Assembly (NCBI RefSeq): GCF_017813395.1 | Contig: NZ_JAGIZB010000014.1 | Span: forward strand, 1-64,000 | DNA length: 64,000 nt | Direction of reading: 5' to 3' | Origin: Pararoseomonas baculiformis | GTDB taxonomy: Bacteria; Pseudomonadota; Alphaproteobacteria; Acetobacterales; Acetobacteraceae | Shown: one piece after another, positions 43,693-52,751 of the stretch | How positions within the stretch are numbered: position 1 is the first letter of the stretch | How the letters are laid out: every line of letters begins with the position of its first letter | Notes under the pieces: generated by a model | The model's input: the letters and a program-made list of their open reading frames with translations, nothing else | What the model was told of the DNA's origin: nothing | Databases searched by the model: none | Position numbers and translations under genes: made by a program

Positions 43693-45558
43693 ATGAGCAG
43701 GATCCTGGCCCTGACGGCATGCCCGTCCGGCACCGCGCATTCGGTGATGGCGGCCGAGGCGCTGAAGAAGCAGGCGGCCCTGCTGGGACATGATATCGAG
43801 GCGCGCGCCATCGATCCCTCGGCCGGAGCCGCCGCCTGGGCCGATGACGCCGCCATGGCCGCGGCGGATGGCGTGGTGCTGGCGACGGACCGGCCGGTGG
43901 ATCTCGGCCCGCTGGGCAGCCGCCGCATGCATGTGACGAGCACGGCCGCCGCCATCCGTGATCCGGGCGCGGCCATCCATGCGGCCCTGGCCCTGGGCGG
44001 GAAGATGGAGGCGCCGGCCCCGGCGGCCATTCCGCCCGTGCCCGCCCCGGTGATCCGCGCGCCTGCCGGGGCGCCGGCCGATGGGGCCAGGACAGTCGCG
44101 GCGGGGGCGGTTTCCGCCCACCCATCCCCGGGCGCGGCCACCGCCCCCATCACCACGCCGCCGGGAAGCGGCGGCAAGCGGCTGGTCGCCATCACCGCCT
44201 GTCCCACGGGCATCGCCCACACCTTCATGGCGGCCGAGGCGCTGAAGCGCCAGGCCAGCGCGATGGGCCATGAGATCGCGGTGGAGACCCAGGGCTCGGT
44301 CGGTGCGAAGAACGTGCTGAGCGACGAACAGATCGCGCAGGCCGATGCCGTGATCATCGCCGCCGACACGGCCGTGGACCTCTCCCGCTTCCGGGGCAAG
44401 GCGCTGTACCAGACCGATACGGGCTCGGCGCTGAAGAAGGCGCCCGCCGTGATCGAGGCCGCGCTGGCCACCGAGGCGCCCGCCGCGGCCGACACGCCGC
44501 GCGCAGCGGCACCGGCGGCTCGGACGGGCAAGGTGCAGTCCGGCCCCTACAAGCACCTGCTGACCGGTGTGTCCTACATGCTGCCGGTGGTGGTGGCGGG
44601 CGGGCTTCTGATCGCGCTCTCCTTCGTCTTCGGCATCGAGGCCTTCAAGGAGCCGGGCACGCTGCCGGCGGCGCTGATGCAGATCGGCGGCGGGGCGGCC
44701 TTCCTGCTGATGGTGCCGGTGCTCGCCGGCTTCATCGCCTATTCCATCGCGGACCGGCCCGGCCTGGCGCCGGGGCTGATCGGAGGGTTGCTGGCCTCGC
44801 AGCTCGGCGCGGGCTTCCTCGGCGGCATCGTGGCGGGCTTCATCGCGGGCTATTCGGCGAAGCTGATCGCGGACCGCCTGAAGCTGCCGGAAGGCATCCA
44901 GGGGCTCATGCCCGTGCTGGTCATTCCTCTCCTGGCCACGGCGGTGACGGGGCTGCTGATGGTCTATGTCGTCGGCGCGCCGATGAAGGGGATCATGGAT
45001 GGGCTGACCGCCTGGCTCGGCGGCATGTCCAGCACCAACGCGGTGCTGCTCGGCGCCCTGCTCGGGGCGATGATGTGCTTCGACATGGGCGGGCCGGTGA
45101 ACAAGGCGGCCTATGCCTTCACGGTCGGCCTGCTCGCCTCCAACAGCTTTGGGCCGATGGCCGCGACCATGGCGGCGGGCATGGTGCCGCCGCTGGCCCT
45201 CGCCCTGGCTACCTTCATCGCGCCGCGGAAATTCGTCGCCTCCGAGATCGAGGCGCGGCAGGCCACGGGCGTGCTCGGCCTCTGCTTCATCAGCGAGGGC
45301 GCCATCCCCTATGTGGCGCGGGACCCGCTGCGCGTGATCCCGACGATGATGGTGGGCGGCGCCGTCACCGGCGCGCTCTCCATGCTGTTCGGCTGCACGT
45401 TGCGCGCGCCGCATGGCGGGCTTTTCGTGCTGCTCATCCCGGGGGCCGTGGGGAACGTGGCGATGTATCTCGCCGCCATCGCGATCGGCACGGTGGTCGC
45501 GGCGGTGCTGGTCGCCCTCGTGAAGCGCCCCGCGGCCGAGGTGGTGGCCGCGGCCTAG
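43693..45558 (+). CDS. fruA: Fructose PTS permease EIIB'BC
   Basis: 621 aa. Two IIB modules: B' at 1-105 with C10 in LALTACPSGTAHSVMAAEAL, and B at ~160-262 with C170 in ITACPTGIAHTFMAAEALKR. The membrane IIC domain follows at ~280-615 with about nine helices (YKHLLTGVSYMLPVVVAGGL onward). IIB passes phosphate to fructose during uptake, giving fructose 1-phosphate. In E. coli FruA the B' unit has lost the cysteine, but here both keep it. AAGGAGAA ribosome site. Last gene of the fru operon. Confidence 0.95.
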   Translation: MSRILALTACPSGTAHSVMAAEALKKQAALLGHDIEARAIDPSAGAAAWADDAAMAAADGVVLATDRPVDLGPLGSRRMHVTSTAAAIRDPGAAIHAALALGGKMEAPAPAAIPPVPAPVIRAPAGAPADGARTVAAGAVSAHPSPGAATAPITTPPGSGGKRLVAITACPTGIAHTFMAAEALKRQASAMGHEIAVETQGSVGAKNVLSDEQIAQADAVIIAADTAVDLSRFRGKALYQTDTGSALKKAPAVIEAALATEAPAAADTPRAAAPAARTGKVQSGPYKHLLTGVSYMLPVVVAGGLLIALSFVFGIEAFKEPGTLPAALMQIGGGAAFLLMVPVLAGFIAYSIADRPGLAPGLIGGLLASQLGAGFLGGIVAGFIAGYSAKLIADRLKLPEGIQGLMPVLVIPLLATAVTGLLMVYVVGAPMKGIMDGLTAWLGGMSSTNAVLLGALLGAMMCFDMGGPVNKAAYAFTVGLLASNSFGPMAATMAAGMVPPLALALATFIAPRKFVASEIEARQATGVLGLCFISEGAIPYVARDPLRVIPTMMVGGAVTGALSMLFGCTLRAPHGGLFVLLIPGAVGNVAMYLAAIAIGTVVAAVLVALVKRPAAEVVAAA

Positions 45559-45643
45559 CCTCACGTGACGGCGAGAGGGATGTGAGGATGGAGGCGTTCA
45601 CCCGGCTTCATGCGTTGCGCCCGGGACCGGAGGCGGAGGCTGC

Positions 45644-46246
45644 ATGTTCGACTGGATCACGGGCCTGGTGCAGGGCGGAGGCTACATTGCCATCGCCCTC
45701 CTGATGCTGGCGGAAAACCTGTTCCCGCCGATCCCGTCGGAGCTGATCATGCCGCTCGCCGGCTTCACCGCCGCGCGGGGTGAGCTCAACATCTTCCTCG
45801 TCGTGCTGGCGGGCACGGTCGGCACCGTTCTCGGCGCGCTGTTCTGGTACTTCGTCGCGCGCCGCATCGGCCGGGACAGGCTGCGCCGCTGGACCGGGGC
45901 GCATGGCCGCTGGATCACCCTCTCGTCCGAGGATGTGGACCGCGCCACGGGCTGGTTCGAGCGGCATGGGCGCGGCGCGGTGTTCTTCTGCCACTTCGTG
46001 CCGGCGGTCCGCACCCTCATCTCCATCCCGGCCGGGATCGCGGCCATGCCGCTGCCCTCCTTCATCGCCTTCACCGCTGCCGGCACCGCCATCTGGTGCG
46101 GCTTCCTCGCCGGGCTCGGCTATGTGCTGGAGGATGGCTACGAGAAGGTGGAGGCCTATCTGAACCCGGTCTCCAATGTCGTGATGGGAGGGCTCGTCCT
46201 TCTCTACATCTACCGCGTCGTCACCTTCCGCAGCCGGGAAGACTGA
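45644..46246 (+). CDS. DedA family membrane protein
   Basis: 200 aa. The first helix region contains LLMLAENLFPPIPSELIMPL with the DedA E and P-P-I-P-S-E motif. Later come GTVLGALFWYFVARRIGRD and a re-entrant stretch FFCHFVPAVRTLISIPAGIA with the conserved G-R-x-P variant written as PAVRT. Four to five helices in all. DedA proteins are inner-membrane transporters, several of which recycle undecaprenyl phosphate. That would fit the peptidoglycan gene next door. The 85-base gap before it shows only a short inverted repeat. Confidence 0.88.
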   Translation: MFDWITGLVQGGGYIAIALLMLAENLFPPIPSELIMPLAGFTAARGELNIFLVVLAGTVGTVLGALFWYFVARRIGRDRLRRWTGAHGRWITLSSEDVDRATGWFERHGRGAVFFCHFVPAVRTLISIPAGIAAMPLPSFIAFTAAGTAIWCGFLAGLGYVLEDGYEKVEAYLNPVSNVVMGGLVLLYIYRVVTFRSRED

Positions 46247-46313
46247 CCACGCGGGGCTTGCCCCTGCGCGCCGCCATAAGGAGAGTGACCGGGGATCGGG
46301 CGGAGGCGCGGCG

Positions 46314-48314
46314 TTGCGGCGCGAAGGGCAGGGAAGGGGAAGACGCCTGGCGCTGGCCGCGGCCGGGCTGCTCGCGGCACTTGCCACGCCTTTCGGCGCT
46401 TTTCTCCTGGCCGACCGGTTCCTCCCGCCGGACCTTCCCCGGCTGGAGACAGTGGGGCGGGTGGTGCAGGACCGGGAGGGCCGTGTCCTCTCCGCCTTGC
46501 CGGCACCGGGCGGCGTCTGGCGCCTGCCCGTGGCGGCTGAGGATGTGCCCGGCCATCTGGTCGATCTCCTGATCGCGGCCGAGGACCGGCGCTTCCGCTG
46601 GCATCCCGGGGTTGATCCCATAGCCCTGGGTCGCGCGACCTTCCAATGGATACGGGCCGGGCGGGTGGTTTCCGGCGGCTCGACTCTCTCCATGCAGGCG
46701 GCGCGCCTGCTGGAACCCAGGCCCCGCACCCTGCGCAGCAAGGCGATCGAGGCCTTCCGCGCCGCCCAGCTGGAATGGCGCCTGGGCAAGCCGGGCGTGC
46801 TGCGCATTTGGCTCACCCTCGCTCCCATGGGCGGCAACCTGGAAGGGGTGCGGGCGGGCTCCCTCGCTTGGTTCGGGCGACCGGTGGAGCGCATCGGCGT
46901 GGCCGAGGCCGCCCTTCTGGTCGCGGTGCCCCGCCGCCCCGAGGCGCTGCGGCCGGACCGCCACCCCGCCGCCGCCCTTGCCGCCCGGAATGCCGTTCTG
47001 CTGCGCCGCGCCGCGCCCGCCCTGCCCGAGGCCGAGCGCCGTGCGGCCCTGGCCGAGGCCGCCCCCGCCATCCGCCGCGCCATGCCCGGCTTGGCGCCGC
47101 ACCTGTCACGGGAGGTAGCGCGGGATGCCGGGCCGGCGCCCATCCGCACCACGCTGGACGCCGGGCTGCAGCGCGGCATGGAGGCGCTGGTCCGGGAAGC
47201 CCTTCCCGGGCTGCCCGAACGCGCATCCATCGCCATCGTCGTCGCCGATCTGCGCAGCCGGGAGATGCGCGCGGTGGTGGGCGGCGAATGGCTGGCCGAG
47301 GGCCGGGCCGGGGCGCTGGACCTCACCCGCACCGTGCGCTCCCCCGGATCGGCGCTGAAGCCGCTGCTCTACGCGATGGCCTTCGACCGCGGCCTCGCCA
47401 CCCCCTCCACGGTGATGGAGGACCTGCCCCGACATTTCGGGGACTGGGCGCCCGAGAACTTCGCCAGGGGATTCTCCGGCCATGTCACGGCCGCTTCCGC
47501 CCTGCGCCAGTCGCTCAACCTGCCGGCCGTCGCGCTGATGGAGGCGCTGGGGCCTATCCGCTTCGCCTCCGCGCTCAAGCGCCTGGGCGCGCCGCCCCGC
47601 CTGCCACCCGGGGCCGGGGCCGCCCTTCCGCTCGCGCTGGGTGGCGCCGGCATAACCCTGCGGGAGCTGGTGGGTGTCACCGCGGCTCTCGGGGATGGTG
47701 GGCGGGCCGGGTCTTTGCGGGCCCTGCAAGGCCCGGCGGGCGCCGGGGAGGAGCCGGTGGTCCGTGCCCAGGTCGCCGAGGCCGTGGCCGCGATCCTCAC
47801 CCAGCCCTTCCCGGGTGGCGGCCCGGCCGGCATCGCCTGGAAGACCGGCACTTCCTGGGGCGGGCGCGATGCCTGGGCGGTGGGGTTCGATGCCCGCCAT
47901 GTTGCCGGAGTCTGGGTGGGCCGCCCGGATGGCACCGCCATTCCCGGCGCCACCGGGCGCAGCCATGCCCTGCCCATCCTGGCGCGCGCCTTCGGAATCC
48001 TGCCCGCCGCGGCCCGCCCCCTTCCAGCCGGTGCGGCCGGGCCTCGCCCCGTGGCGGCCCCGGCGCCCCTGGACGCTCTCCGTCTTCTTTTTCCCCCGGC
48101 AGGCGCGGTGATCGAGCCCGGCGCCCTGACCATCCGCGCGGCGGGCGGGCGCCGGCCCCTGACCTTCCTGGTGGATGGCGTTCCCGTGGCGGAAGGCGGG
48201 GCACGGCGGGAGGCCGGATGGGTCCCACCCGGCCCGGGCTTCTATCGCGTGACCGTGCTGGACGCGGCGGGCACCGCGGCGAGCGCCCCGATCAGGGTGC
48301 GCGCCAACGATTAG
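46314..48314 (+). CDS. pbpC: Penicillin-binding protein 1C
   Basis: 666 aa from TTG 46314, with GGAGG upstream. One N-terminal membrane helix (~12-36). The glycosyltransferase 51 domain has LLIAAEDRRFRWHPGVDP and GGSTLSMQAARLLEP. The transpeptidase domain has SPGSALKPLLYAMAFD (active-site S and K), SLNLPAVALME (SxN) and KTGTSWGGRDAW (KTG). A C-terminal PBP1C-specific beta domain ends the protein. It polymerises or repairs peptidoglycan and is normally encoded beside the alpha-2-macroglobulin gene. Converges on the histidine kinase gene with 12 bases between. Confidence 0.94.
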   Translation: MRREGQGRGRRLALAAAGLLAALATPFGAFLLADRFLPPDLPRLETVGRVVQDREGRVLSALPAPGGVWRLPVAAEDVPGHLVDLLIAAEDRRFRWHPGVDPIALGRATFQWIRAGRVVSGGSTLSMQAARLLEPRPRTLRSKAIEAFRAAQLEWRLGKPGVLRIWLTLAPMGGNLEGVRAGSLAWFGRPVERIGVAEAALLVAVPRRPEALRPDRHPAAALAARNAVLLRRAAPALPEAERRAALAEAAPAIRRAMPGLAPHLSREVARDAGPAPIRTTLDAGLQRGMEALVREALPGLPERASIAIVVADLRSREMRAVVGGEWLAEGRAGALDLTRTVRSPGSALKPLLYAMAFDRGLATPSTVMEDLPRHFGDWAPENFARGFSGHVTAASALRQSLNLPAVALMEALGPIRFASALKRLGAPPRLPPGAGAALPLALGGAGITLRELVGVTAALGDGGRAGSLRALQGPAGAGEEPVVRAQVAEAVAAILTQPFPGGGPAGIAWKTGTSWGGRDAWAVGFDARHVAGVWVGRPDGTAIPGATGRSHALPILARAFGILPAAARPLPAGAAGPRPVAAPAPLDALRLLFPPAGAVIEPGALTIRAAGGRRPLTFLVDGVPVAEGGARREAGWVPPGPGFYRVTVLDAAGTAASAPIRVRAND

Positions 48315-48326
48315 GCGTGGCCCGGT

Positions 48327-50114
48327 TCAGGTCTCGCTGGCGGGGGTGGTCCGCGGCACCCAGGTGATCAGGAAGCTCGTTCCCGGCCCGGGCAGGCGAT
48401 CCAGGCGCGCATCGATGCCGCGCACCAGGCTGTCCACCACGGTCATCCCCAGGCCGCGCCGATGCGCGTTGGGCAGGCCCGATCCATTGTCGGAAACCTT
48501 CAGGGTGAAGCCGCCCTCGCCCTCCGGGCGCAGGACGATCCGCACCTCGCCGGGGGCGCGGCCGATGAAGGCGTATTTCAGGGCGTTGGTCGCCAGCTCG
48601 TTCACCACCAGCGCCACCTTCACCGCCACATCCGCCGGCACCTCCAGCGGCTTGAGGTCCACCTGGACCTGCGCCGCGTTGCCCTCGGTCATGTCCCGCT
48701 CGGCCAGCGCGCGGGCGAAGCGCTCCAGCGTCTGGTCCAGGGCGACGAGGTTTCCGGGGCCGTCATGCAGCAGTTCATAGGTCTTGGCGATCGCCATCAT
48801 CCGCCCCTGGGCGGCGCGCAGCGCCTGCAGCGCGGCATGATCGGAGAGCTGCCGCTCCTGCAGCCGCAGGAAGGAAGCGACCAGCGCGAGGTGGTTTTTG
48901 ATGCGGTGGTGCGCCTCACGCAACAGCATGTCCCGCAGCAGGATCGCCTCGTCGCGGGTGGCGCGGGTGGCGCCGAGGCGGCGGATCAGGTCCGCCACAT
49001 CCGAGGCGGCATCCTCCGTCTCCGGTCCGGGCATGGCCCCGTCCGGCGCTTCCAGCCGGCGCGTCGCCGCCTCCAGCGGCGCGACGACGAAGCGCTGCAC
49101 CGACCAGAACAGCGCCCCCATGCCGCCGAGCAGGACAAGGGCAAGAAGGAGTGGCGGCAACGCCACCTCCAGCGGCGCGCCGGCCCGCAGCGCCTGCTCC
49201 GGCATCGTGGCGACGAGGAGGAGGTCGTCCGTCACCCGCGCCTGGATGAAGGCGGTGCCCCGGTCCGTCGCGACGCCCGCATCCGGCCGCTCCGGCGTGA
49301 TGAAGGAGGTAGTCAGCGTGGGCGGCGGGGGAGGGATCGGCTCGCCGTCATCGGTCAGGCTGACCCGCGCCTCGTTCGAATCGGTCAGCAAAACCCGAAG
49401 CCCGGGGATGGCGGGAAGTTGCGGCCGGATCAGGTTCCGCAGCTCCTCTACCGACACGGCGGCCCCGACCACCCCGGCCGGGCGGCCCTCGTTCCGCAGC
49501 GGGTGGGCCACGCCGATCACGCGCCCAAGCCCCAGCTCCGATTCGCTCAGCAGCCCGGTCACGGGCCGCCCGGTCAGCTCGGCGGTCCTGATGAGGGATG
49601 AGGCGGTATGAAACCCCGTGGCGTTGAGCAGGGTGGAGCAGACGATCCGGTGCCCGGGCCCCACGACGAACAGGTGGCGCACGATGGCGTCCATCGTCAG
49701 ATGGGCGGCATTCAGCTGCCTCTCGCAGGCCTCCGGGCCTTCCGCCAGCGGGTCCGCCACCGCGAGCACGGAGACGCCCTGGCGGGCCTGGGCCAGGGCG
49801 CTGCCCACCCGCTCGGCCATCCGGCGAGTCTCGGCCACAGCCAGTTCCTCGTTCCGGGCGGAGAGGAGTTCGGCCTGCCACCAAGTGAAAATCCCGGCGC
49901 AGAGCAGGATGACGAGCGAGACCGCCCCATAGACGACGGCCAGGCGCTGGCTGAAGGTCCAGCGCGGCGGCAGGGCCGCCTCCTCCATGGGGGAGGCGCC
50001 GGCCGCGGCCAACGATTCCTCATCCGGCCCGGGCATGTCCCCCTTCACTCCGCACGTGGCTTCGGCACTCATGGGCTCTGAGGGAAGCTTCGCGCCGTAG
50101 GACTTCCCAGGCAT
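48327..50114 (-). CDS. Membrane sensor histidine kinase (HisKA_2)
   Basis: 595 aa from ATG 50114; ATGs at 50072 and 50036 are also possible. TM1 at about 60-80 (VVYGAVSLVILLCAGIFTWW), a ~220-residue extracytoplasmic Cache-like sensor (VVGPGHRIVCSTLLNATG, VTDDLLLVATMP), TM2 near 310-330, a HAMP-like segment. Then HisKA_2 with LLREAHHRIKNHLALVASFL (phospho-His) and an ATPase domain with VVNELATNALKYAF, DNGSGLPNAHRRG and LGMTVVDSLV. Same class as the GSR kinase at 3954, so it could feed PhyR. It has no adjacent response regulator. Confidence 0.88.
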   Translation of the reverse strand: MPGKSYGAKLPSEPMSAEATCGVKGDMPGPDEESLAAAGASPMEEAALPPRWTFSQRLAVVYGAVSLVILLCAGIFTWWQAELLSARNEELAVAETRRMAERVGSALAQARQGVSVLAVADPLAEGPEACERQLNAAHLTMDAIVRHLFVVGPGHRIVCSTLLNATGFHTASSLIRTAELTGRPVTGLLSESELGLGRVIGVAHPLRNEGRPAGVVGAAVSVEELRNLIRPQLPAIPGLRVLLTDSNEARVSLTDDGEPIPPPPPTLTTSFITPERPDAGVATDRGTAFIQARVTDDLLLVATMPEQALRAGAPLEVALPPLLLALVLLGGMGALFWSVQRFVVAPLEAATRRLEAPDGAMPGPETEDAASDVADLIRRLGATRATRDEAILLRDMLLREAHHRIKNHLALVASFLRLQERQLSDHAALQALRAAQGRMMAIAKTYELLHDGPGNLVALDQTLERFARALAERDMTEGNAAQVQVDLKPLEVPADVAVKVALVVNELATNALKYAFIGRAPGEVRIVLRPEGEGGFTLKVSDNGSGLPNAHRRGLGMTVVDSLVRGIDARLDRLPGPGTSFLITWVPRTTPASET

Positions 50115-50163
50115 CGAATCCCATCCCTGACGCGGGTGGTGTGGCAGGGCCGGGGGGGCAGCG

Positions 50164-50877
50164 TCAAACTTCCGTGACGAAGTCGGTGGCGCTCCCACAT
50201 TGCCGGAACGCCGGCAGCATCTCGGGCGGCACGGGAGCTTCGGACTTCAGCACGCCTCCCATCTCCGGTCCAAGCGGCAGGAGAATGCTCCGGGCCAGGA
50301 GATGCATTCCGCCGGGCGCGGAGGTTCCATAGAACGGGTCGCCCAGGATGGGGCACCCCAGCGAGGCGCAGTGAACGCGCAACTGGTGCGTCCGCCCCGT
50401 GGCAGGCCGCAACTCCAGCCAGGCCCTCCCGCCACTGCTGCCGAGCAGGCGCCAGGCGGTGCGGGCGGGCTGGCCTTCCGGGTGGGGTTCCATCCGCCAG
50501 CCCCCTTCCCGTGTGCTGACCTTCCGCAGCGGAAGATCCAGGATGCCCTCCTCCTGCGGCGGGCGGCCGGCCACCACGGCCCAATAGACCTTTTCGGCCA
50601 GGCGCCCGGCGAAGAGTGCGCCAAGCGCGGCCAGGGCCGGCTTGGTGCGGCCGAGCACGAGACAGCCCGCCGTGTCCGTGTCCAGCCGGTGCGCCGGCTG
50701 CGGCAGATGGCGCTTGCCCAGCTGCAGCAGGGGCAGCCAATCCACGAGGGAGGCGTTGCCCCCCCGGCGCCCGGGATCGAGCGGCAGGCCCGCCGGCTTG
50801 TCGAGGACCATGGCTTCGGGCCGGATGTGCAGGATTCGCGCGGCGAGCCAGCCGGGCAGGGAAGAGGGGTCACGCAT
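50164..50877 (-). CDS. RluA-family pseudouridine synthase
   Basis: 237 aa. The catalytic motif PAHRLDTDTAGCLVLGRT has D66 as nucleophile. Further motifs are LDKPAGLPLDPG and ATGRTHQLRVHCASLGCPIL, then GDPFYG. No S4 domain, so it belongs with the short RluA-like proteins (TruC/RluE-sized) that modify uridines in rRNA or tRNA. The start at 50877 has AGGA 8 bases upstream. Its ATG shares the sequence CATG with the divergent PfkB gene, if that gene really starts at 50876. Confidence 0.9.
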   Translation of the reverse strand: MRDPSSLPGWLAARILHIRPEAMVLDKPAGLPLDPGRRGGNASLVDWLPLLQLGKRHLPQPAHRLDTDTAGCLVLGRTKPALAALGALFAGRLAEKVYWAVVAGRPPQEEGILDLPLRKVSTREGGWRMEPHPEGQPARTAWRLLGSSGGRAWLELRPATGRTHQLRVHCASLGCPILGDPFYGTSAPGGMHLLARSILLPLGPEMGGVLKSEAPVPPEMLPAFRQCGSATDFVTEV

Positions 50878-51844
50878 GGCGTCCTGGGGGTCCGGCCGGG
50901 AGGGGGAGCGGAAGAAGGCGGTGGTGGTCTGCGTCGGGCAGGTGGTGACCGACCATACCTTCCGCGTCGATGAGGTGGAGCCACCCCCCTCCAAGACCAC
51001 CGCCCGGGGCTATGCGCCGAGCGTGGGCGGGATGGCGGCGAATGCGGCCATCGCGGTGGTCCGCCTCGGCGGCGCAGCCCTGTTCTGGGGTCGCGTCGGC
51101 CGTGACGAGGCCGGTGAGGAGCTGCGGCATGTGCTGGAGGCCGAGGGGGTGGATGCCTCCGGCCTCGTCATGGCGGAGGGCGCACGCACCCCGCTCTCTG
51201 CCGTGATCGTGGACAAGCGCGGCGAGCGGAGCATCGTGACCTACCGGGGCGAGCGCCTGCCCACCGACCCCTCCGCCCTTCCGCTGGAGCGGCTGGCCGA
51301 AGCAGGGGCCCTGCTCTGCGATCCGCGCTGGCCGGAGGCGGCGGAGCTCGCCTTCCGCGCCGCGCGCGCCAGGGGCCTGGCCAGCGCGCTGGACGCCGAG
51401 AAGAGCGAGGAGCGGGTGCTGCGCCAGCTCGTGCCACTCGCGGACCATGTCATCTTCGCCAAGACCGGCCTCACCATCTTCGCTCCGAACCTGCCGCCGG
51501 AGGAGGGGCTGGCCCGGGCCCTGACGACCGGCCCGCTGGCGCTTGCCGCCGTGACTTTGGGGGAGAAGGGCACGGACTGGCGCTGCCCGGGCATGGAGCG
51601 GGCGGCCACCCGCCCGGCCTTCCCGGTGGAGGCGACCAACACCACCGGCGCGGGCGACGTGTTCCACGGCGCCTATACGCTGGCCATCGCCGAGGGGCAG
51701 GGGGTGGAGGAGGCGCTGCGCTTCGCCTCCGCCGCGGGCGCGCTCAGGGCCCGCGACGGCAGGACACCGGACCGCGCGATGCTGGAGGAGCTGCTGGCCG
51801 GCGATACGGACCAACCGCCGGTCCGGACGCGGCGGAAGGCCTGA
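50876..51844 (+). CDS. PfkB-family sugar kinase
   Basis: 322 aa. N-terminal VVVCVGQVVTDHTFRV, the GGMAANAAIAVVRLGG motif, and the ATP/catalytic motif ATNTTGAGDVFHGAYTLAIA (catalytic D in GAGD) define the ribokinase/PfkB fold. The substrate is unknown; relatives act on ribose, ketodeoxygluconate and similar sugars. ATG 50876 has AGAGGGG upstream but overlaps the divergent RluA gene's start. A GTG at 50921, right before the conserved core and after GAAGAAGG, is a good alternative that avoids the overlap. Confidence 0.88.
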   Translation: MASWGSGREGERKKAVVVCVGQVVTDHTFRVDEVEPPPSKTTARGYAPSVGGMAANAAIAVVRLGGAALFWGRVGRDEAGEELRHVLEAEGVDASGLVMAEGARTPLSAVIVDKRGERSIVTYRGERLPTDPSALPLERLAEAGALLCDPRWPEAAELAFRAARARGLASALDAEKSEERVLRQLVPLADHVIFAKTGLTIFAPNLPPEEGLARALTTGPLALAAVTLGEKGTDWRCPGMERAATRPAFPVEATNTTGAGDVFHGAYTLAIAEGQGVEEALRFASAAGALRARDGRTPDRAMLEELLAGDTDQPPVRTRRKA

Positions 51845-51858
51845 GGCCGGGCCCCGCC

Positions 51859-52662
51859 TCAGCGCTCCCGCCGGGGAGCGCGGCGCTCCATCGATTCCGG
51901 GATCACGCCGCGCCCGTCCCATCGGCGGATCATCTCCACCTCCACAGCATTCTCGTTGTTCCCCGCAACGGCCGGGGAAGCGGCGACCGCCGCAGCGCGG
52001 GCCCGGCCGATCTCCCGCTCCGCGACCACCGCCCGGTAGCTTTCCCCGGTGTCGATCCGGGTGATCACGAACTCGCGGATCTCGATCCGCAGGAGTTCGC
52101 GGGCACGGCGGCGAAGATCCTCGGTGAGCGCCGTCTGCACCGTGCCGGTTTCCCGGATGATCTCATCCATCGGGCGGCTCCCCATCACGGCCTGGACGGA
52201 AGCCGACATCAGCGCCGGAAGCAGGTCCGGCTCGGGCCGGATATGGGAGAAGCGCCAGCGCAGGTCCTCCTCGGCGCCCTCATGCCAGAAGGCGGTGCCG
52301 AACACCGTCATCGGGTGCCCTTCCGCGCTCAGCGCCGGCATGCCGGCATCCGGGGCGGAGCGGTCCGCGGCACGGACGGCCATGTCATACACGGTCCGGC
52401 CATGGCTCCAGGGATTGATCAGCCCCCATTGCCCGGGGCCGAGGATGCGCGTGACCTCCCCGCCCTTGCTGACGACGATCATCTGCGCGGTGCCCGGCAC
52501 CACCGCGACCTGGCGGTAGATGAAATACCCGATGGTCAGGAGAAGGATGGCCGAGAGGCCGATCAGCGCGGCGCGGGCGCGGGTCGCTTCGGGCCTGCCG
52601 CGCGTCGCGGCGGGGAGGCTGTCATCCCTCGGCATGTCCTGTGGCCCAATCCCCTGCTTCAT
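51859..52662 (-). CDS. SPFH/Band 7 domain membrane protein
   Basis: 267 aa. One membrane helix at about 33-50 (ALIGLSAILLLTIGYFIY), then a prohibitin-type SPFH domain (GEVTRILGPGQWGLINPWSH, then DMAVRAADRS). A helical part follows, rich in E/R (EDLRRRARELLRIEIREFV). It ends in ESMERRAPRRER. SPFH proteins assemble into membrane rafts, often with proteases such as FtsH (HflK/HflC). The start at 52662 or 52635 is uncertain. Same strand as the upstream aminotransferase gene, with a hairpin between them. Confidence 0.82.
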   Translation of the reverse strand: MKQGIGPQDMPRDDSLPAATRGRPEATRARAALIGLSAILLLTIGYFIYRQVAVVPGTAQMIVVSKGGEVTRILGPGQWGLINPWSHGRTVYDMAVRAADRSAPDAGMPALSAEGHPMTVFGTAFWHEGAEEDLRWRFSHIRPEPDLLPALMSASVQAVMGSRPMDEIIRETGTVQTALTEDLRRRARELLRIEIREFVITRIDTGESYRAVVAEREIGRARAAAVAASPAVAGNNENAVEVEMIRRWDGRGVIPESMERRAPRRER

Positions 52663-52706
52663 CCGTGGCTTCGGTGCCACAGCAAACGACGGGACAGCGG
52701 GCAGGT

Positions 52707-52743
52707 TCCCTGGACGCGTGCGCAAGGCGCACGTGCCCAGGGA
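52707..52743 (-). terminator. Probable terminator after the aminotransferase gene
   Basis: Two stacked perfect 7-bp stems: outer TCCCTGG (52707-52713) with CCAGGGA (52737-52743), and inner CGTGCGC (52717-52723) with GCGCACG (52727-52733), with a 3-base internal loop and 3-base end loop. It lies 8 bases after the minus-strand aminotransferase stop. No strong T run, so it may act as an mRNA 3' stabiliser. Confidence 0.5.
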
Positions 52744-52751
52744 CAGCGCGC

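Noticed and set aside
45559-45587. Inverted repeat CCTCAC / GTGAGG before dedA
   Set aside because: Six base pairs over a 17-base loop is too weak to claim a terminator or operator.
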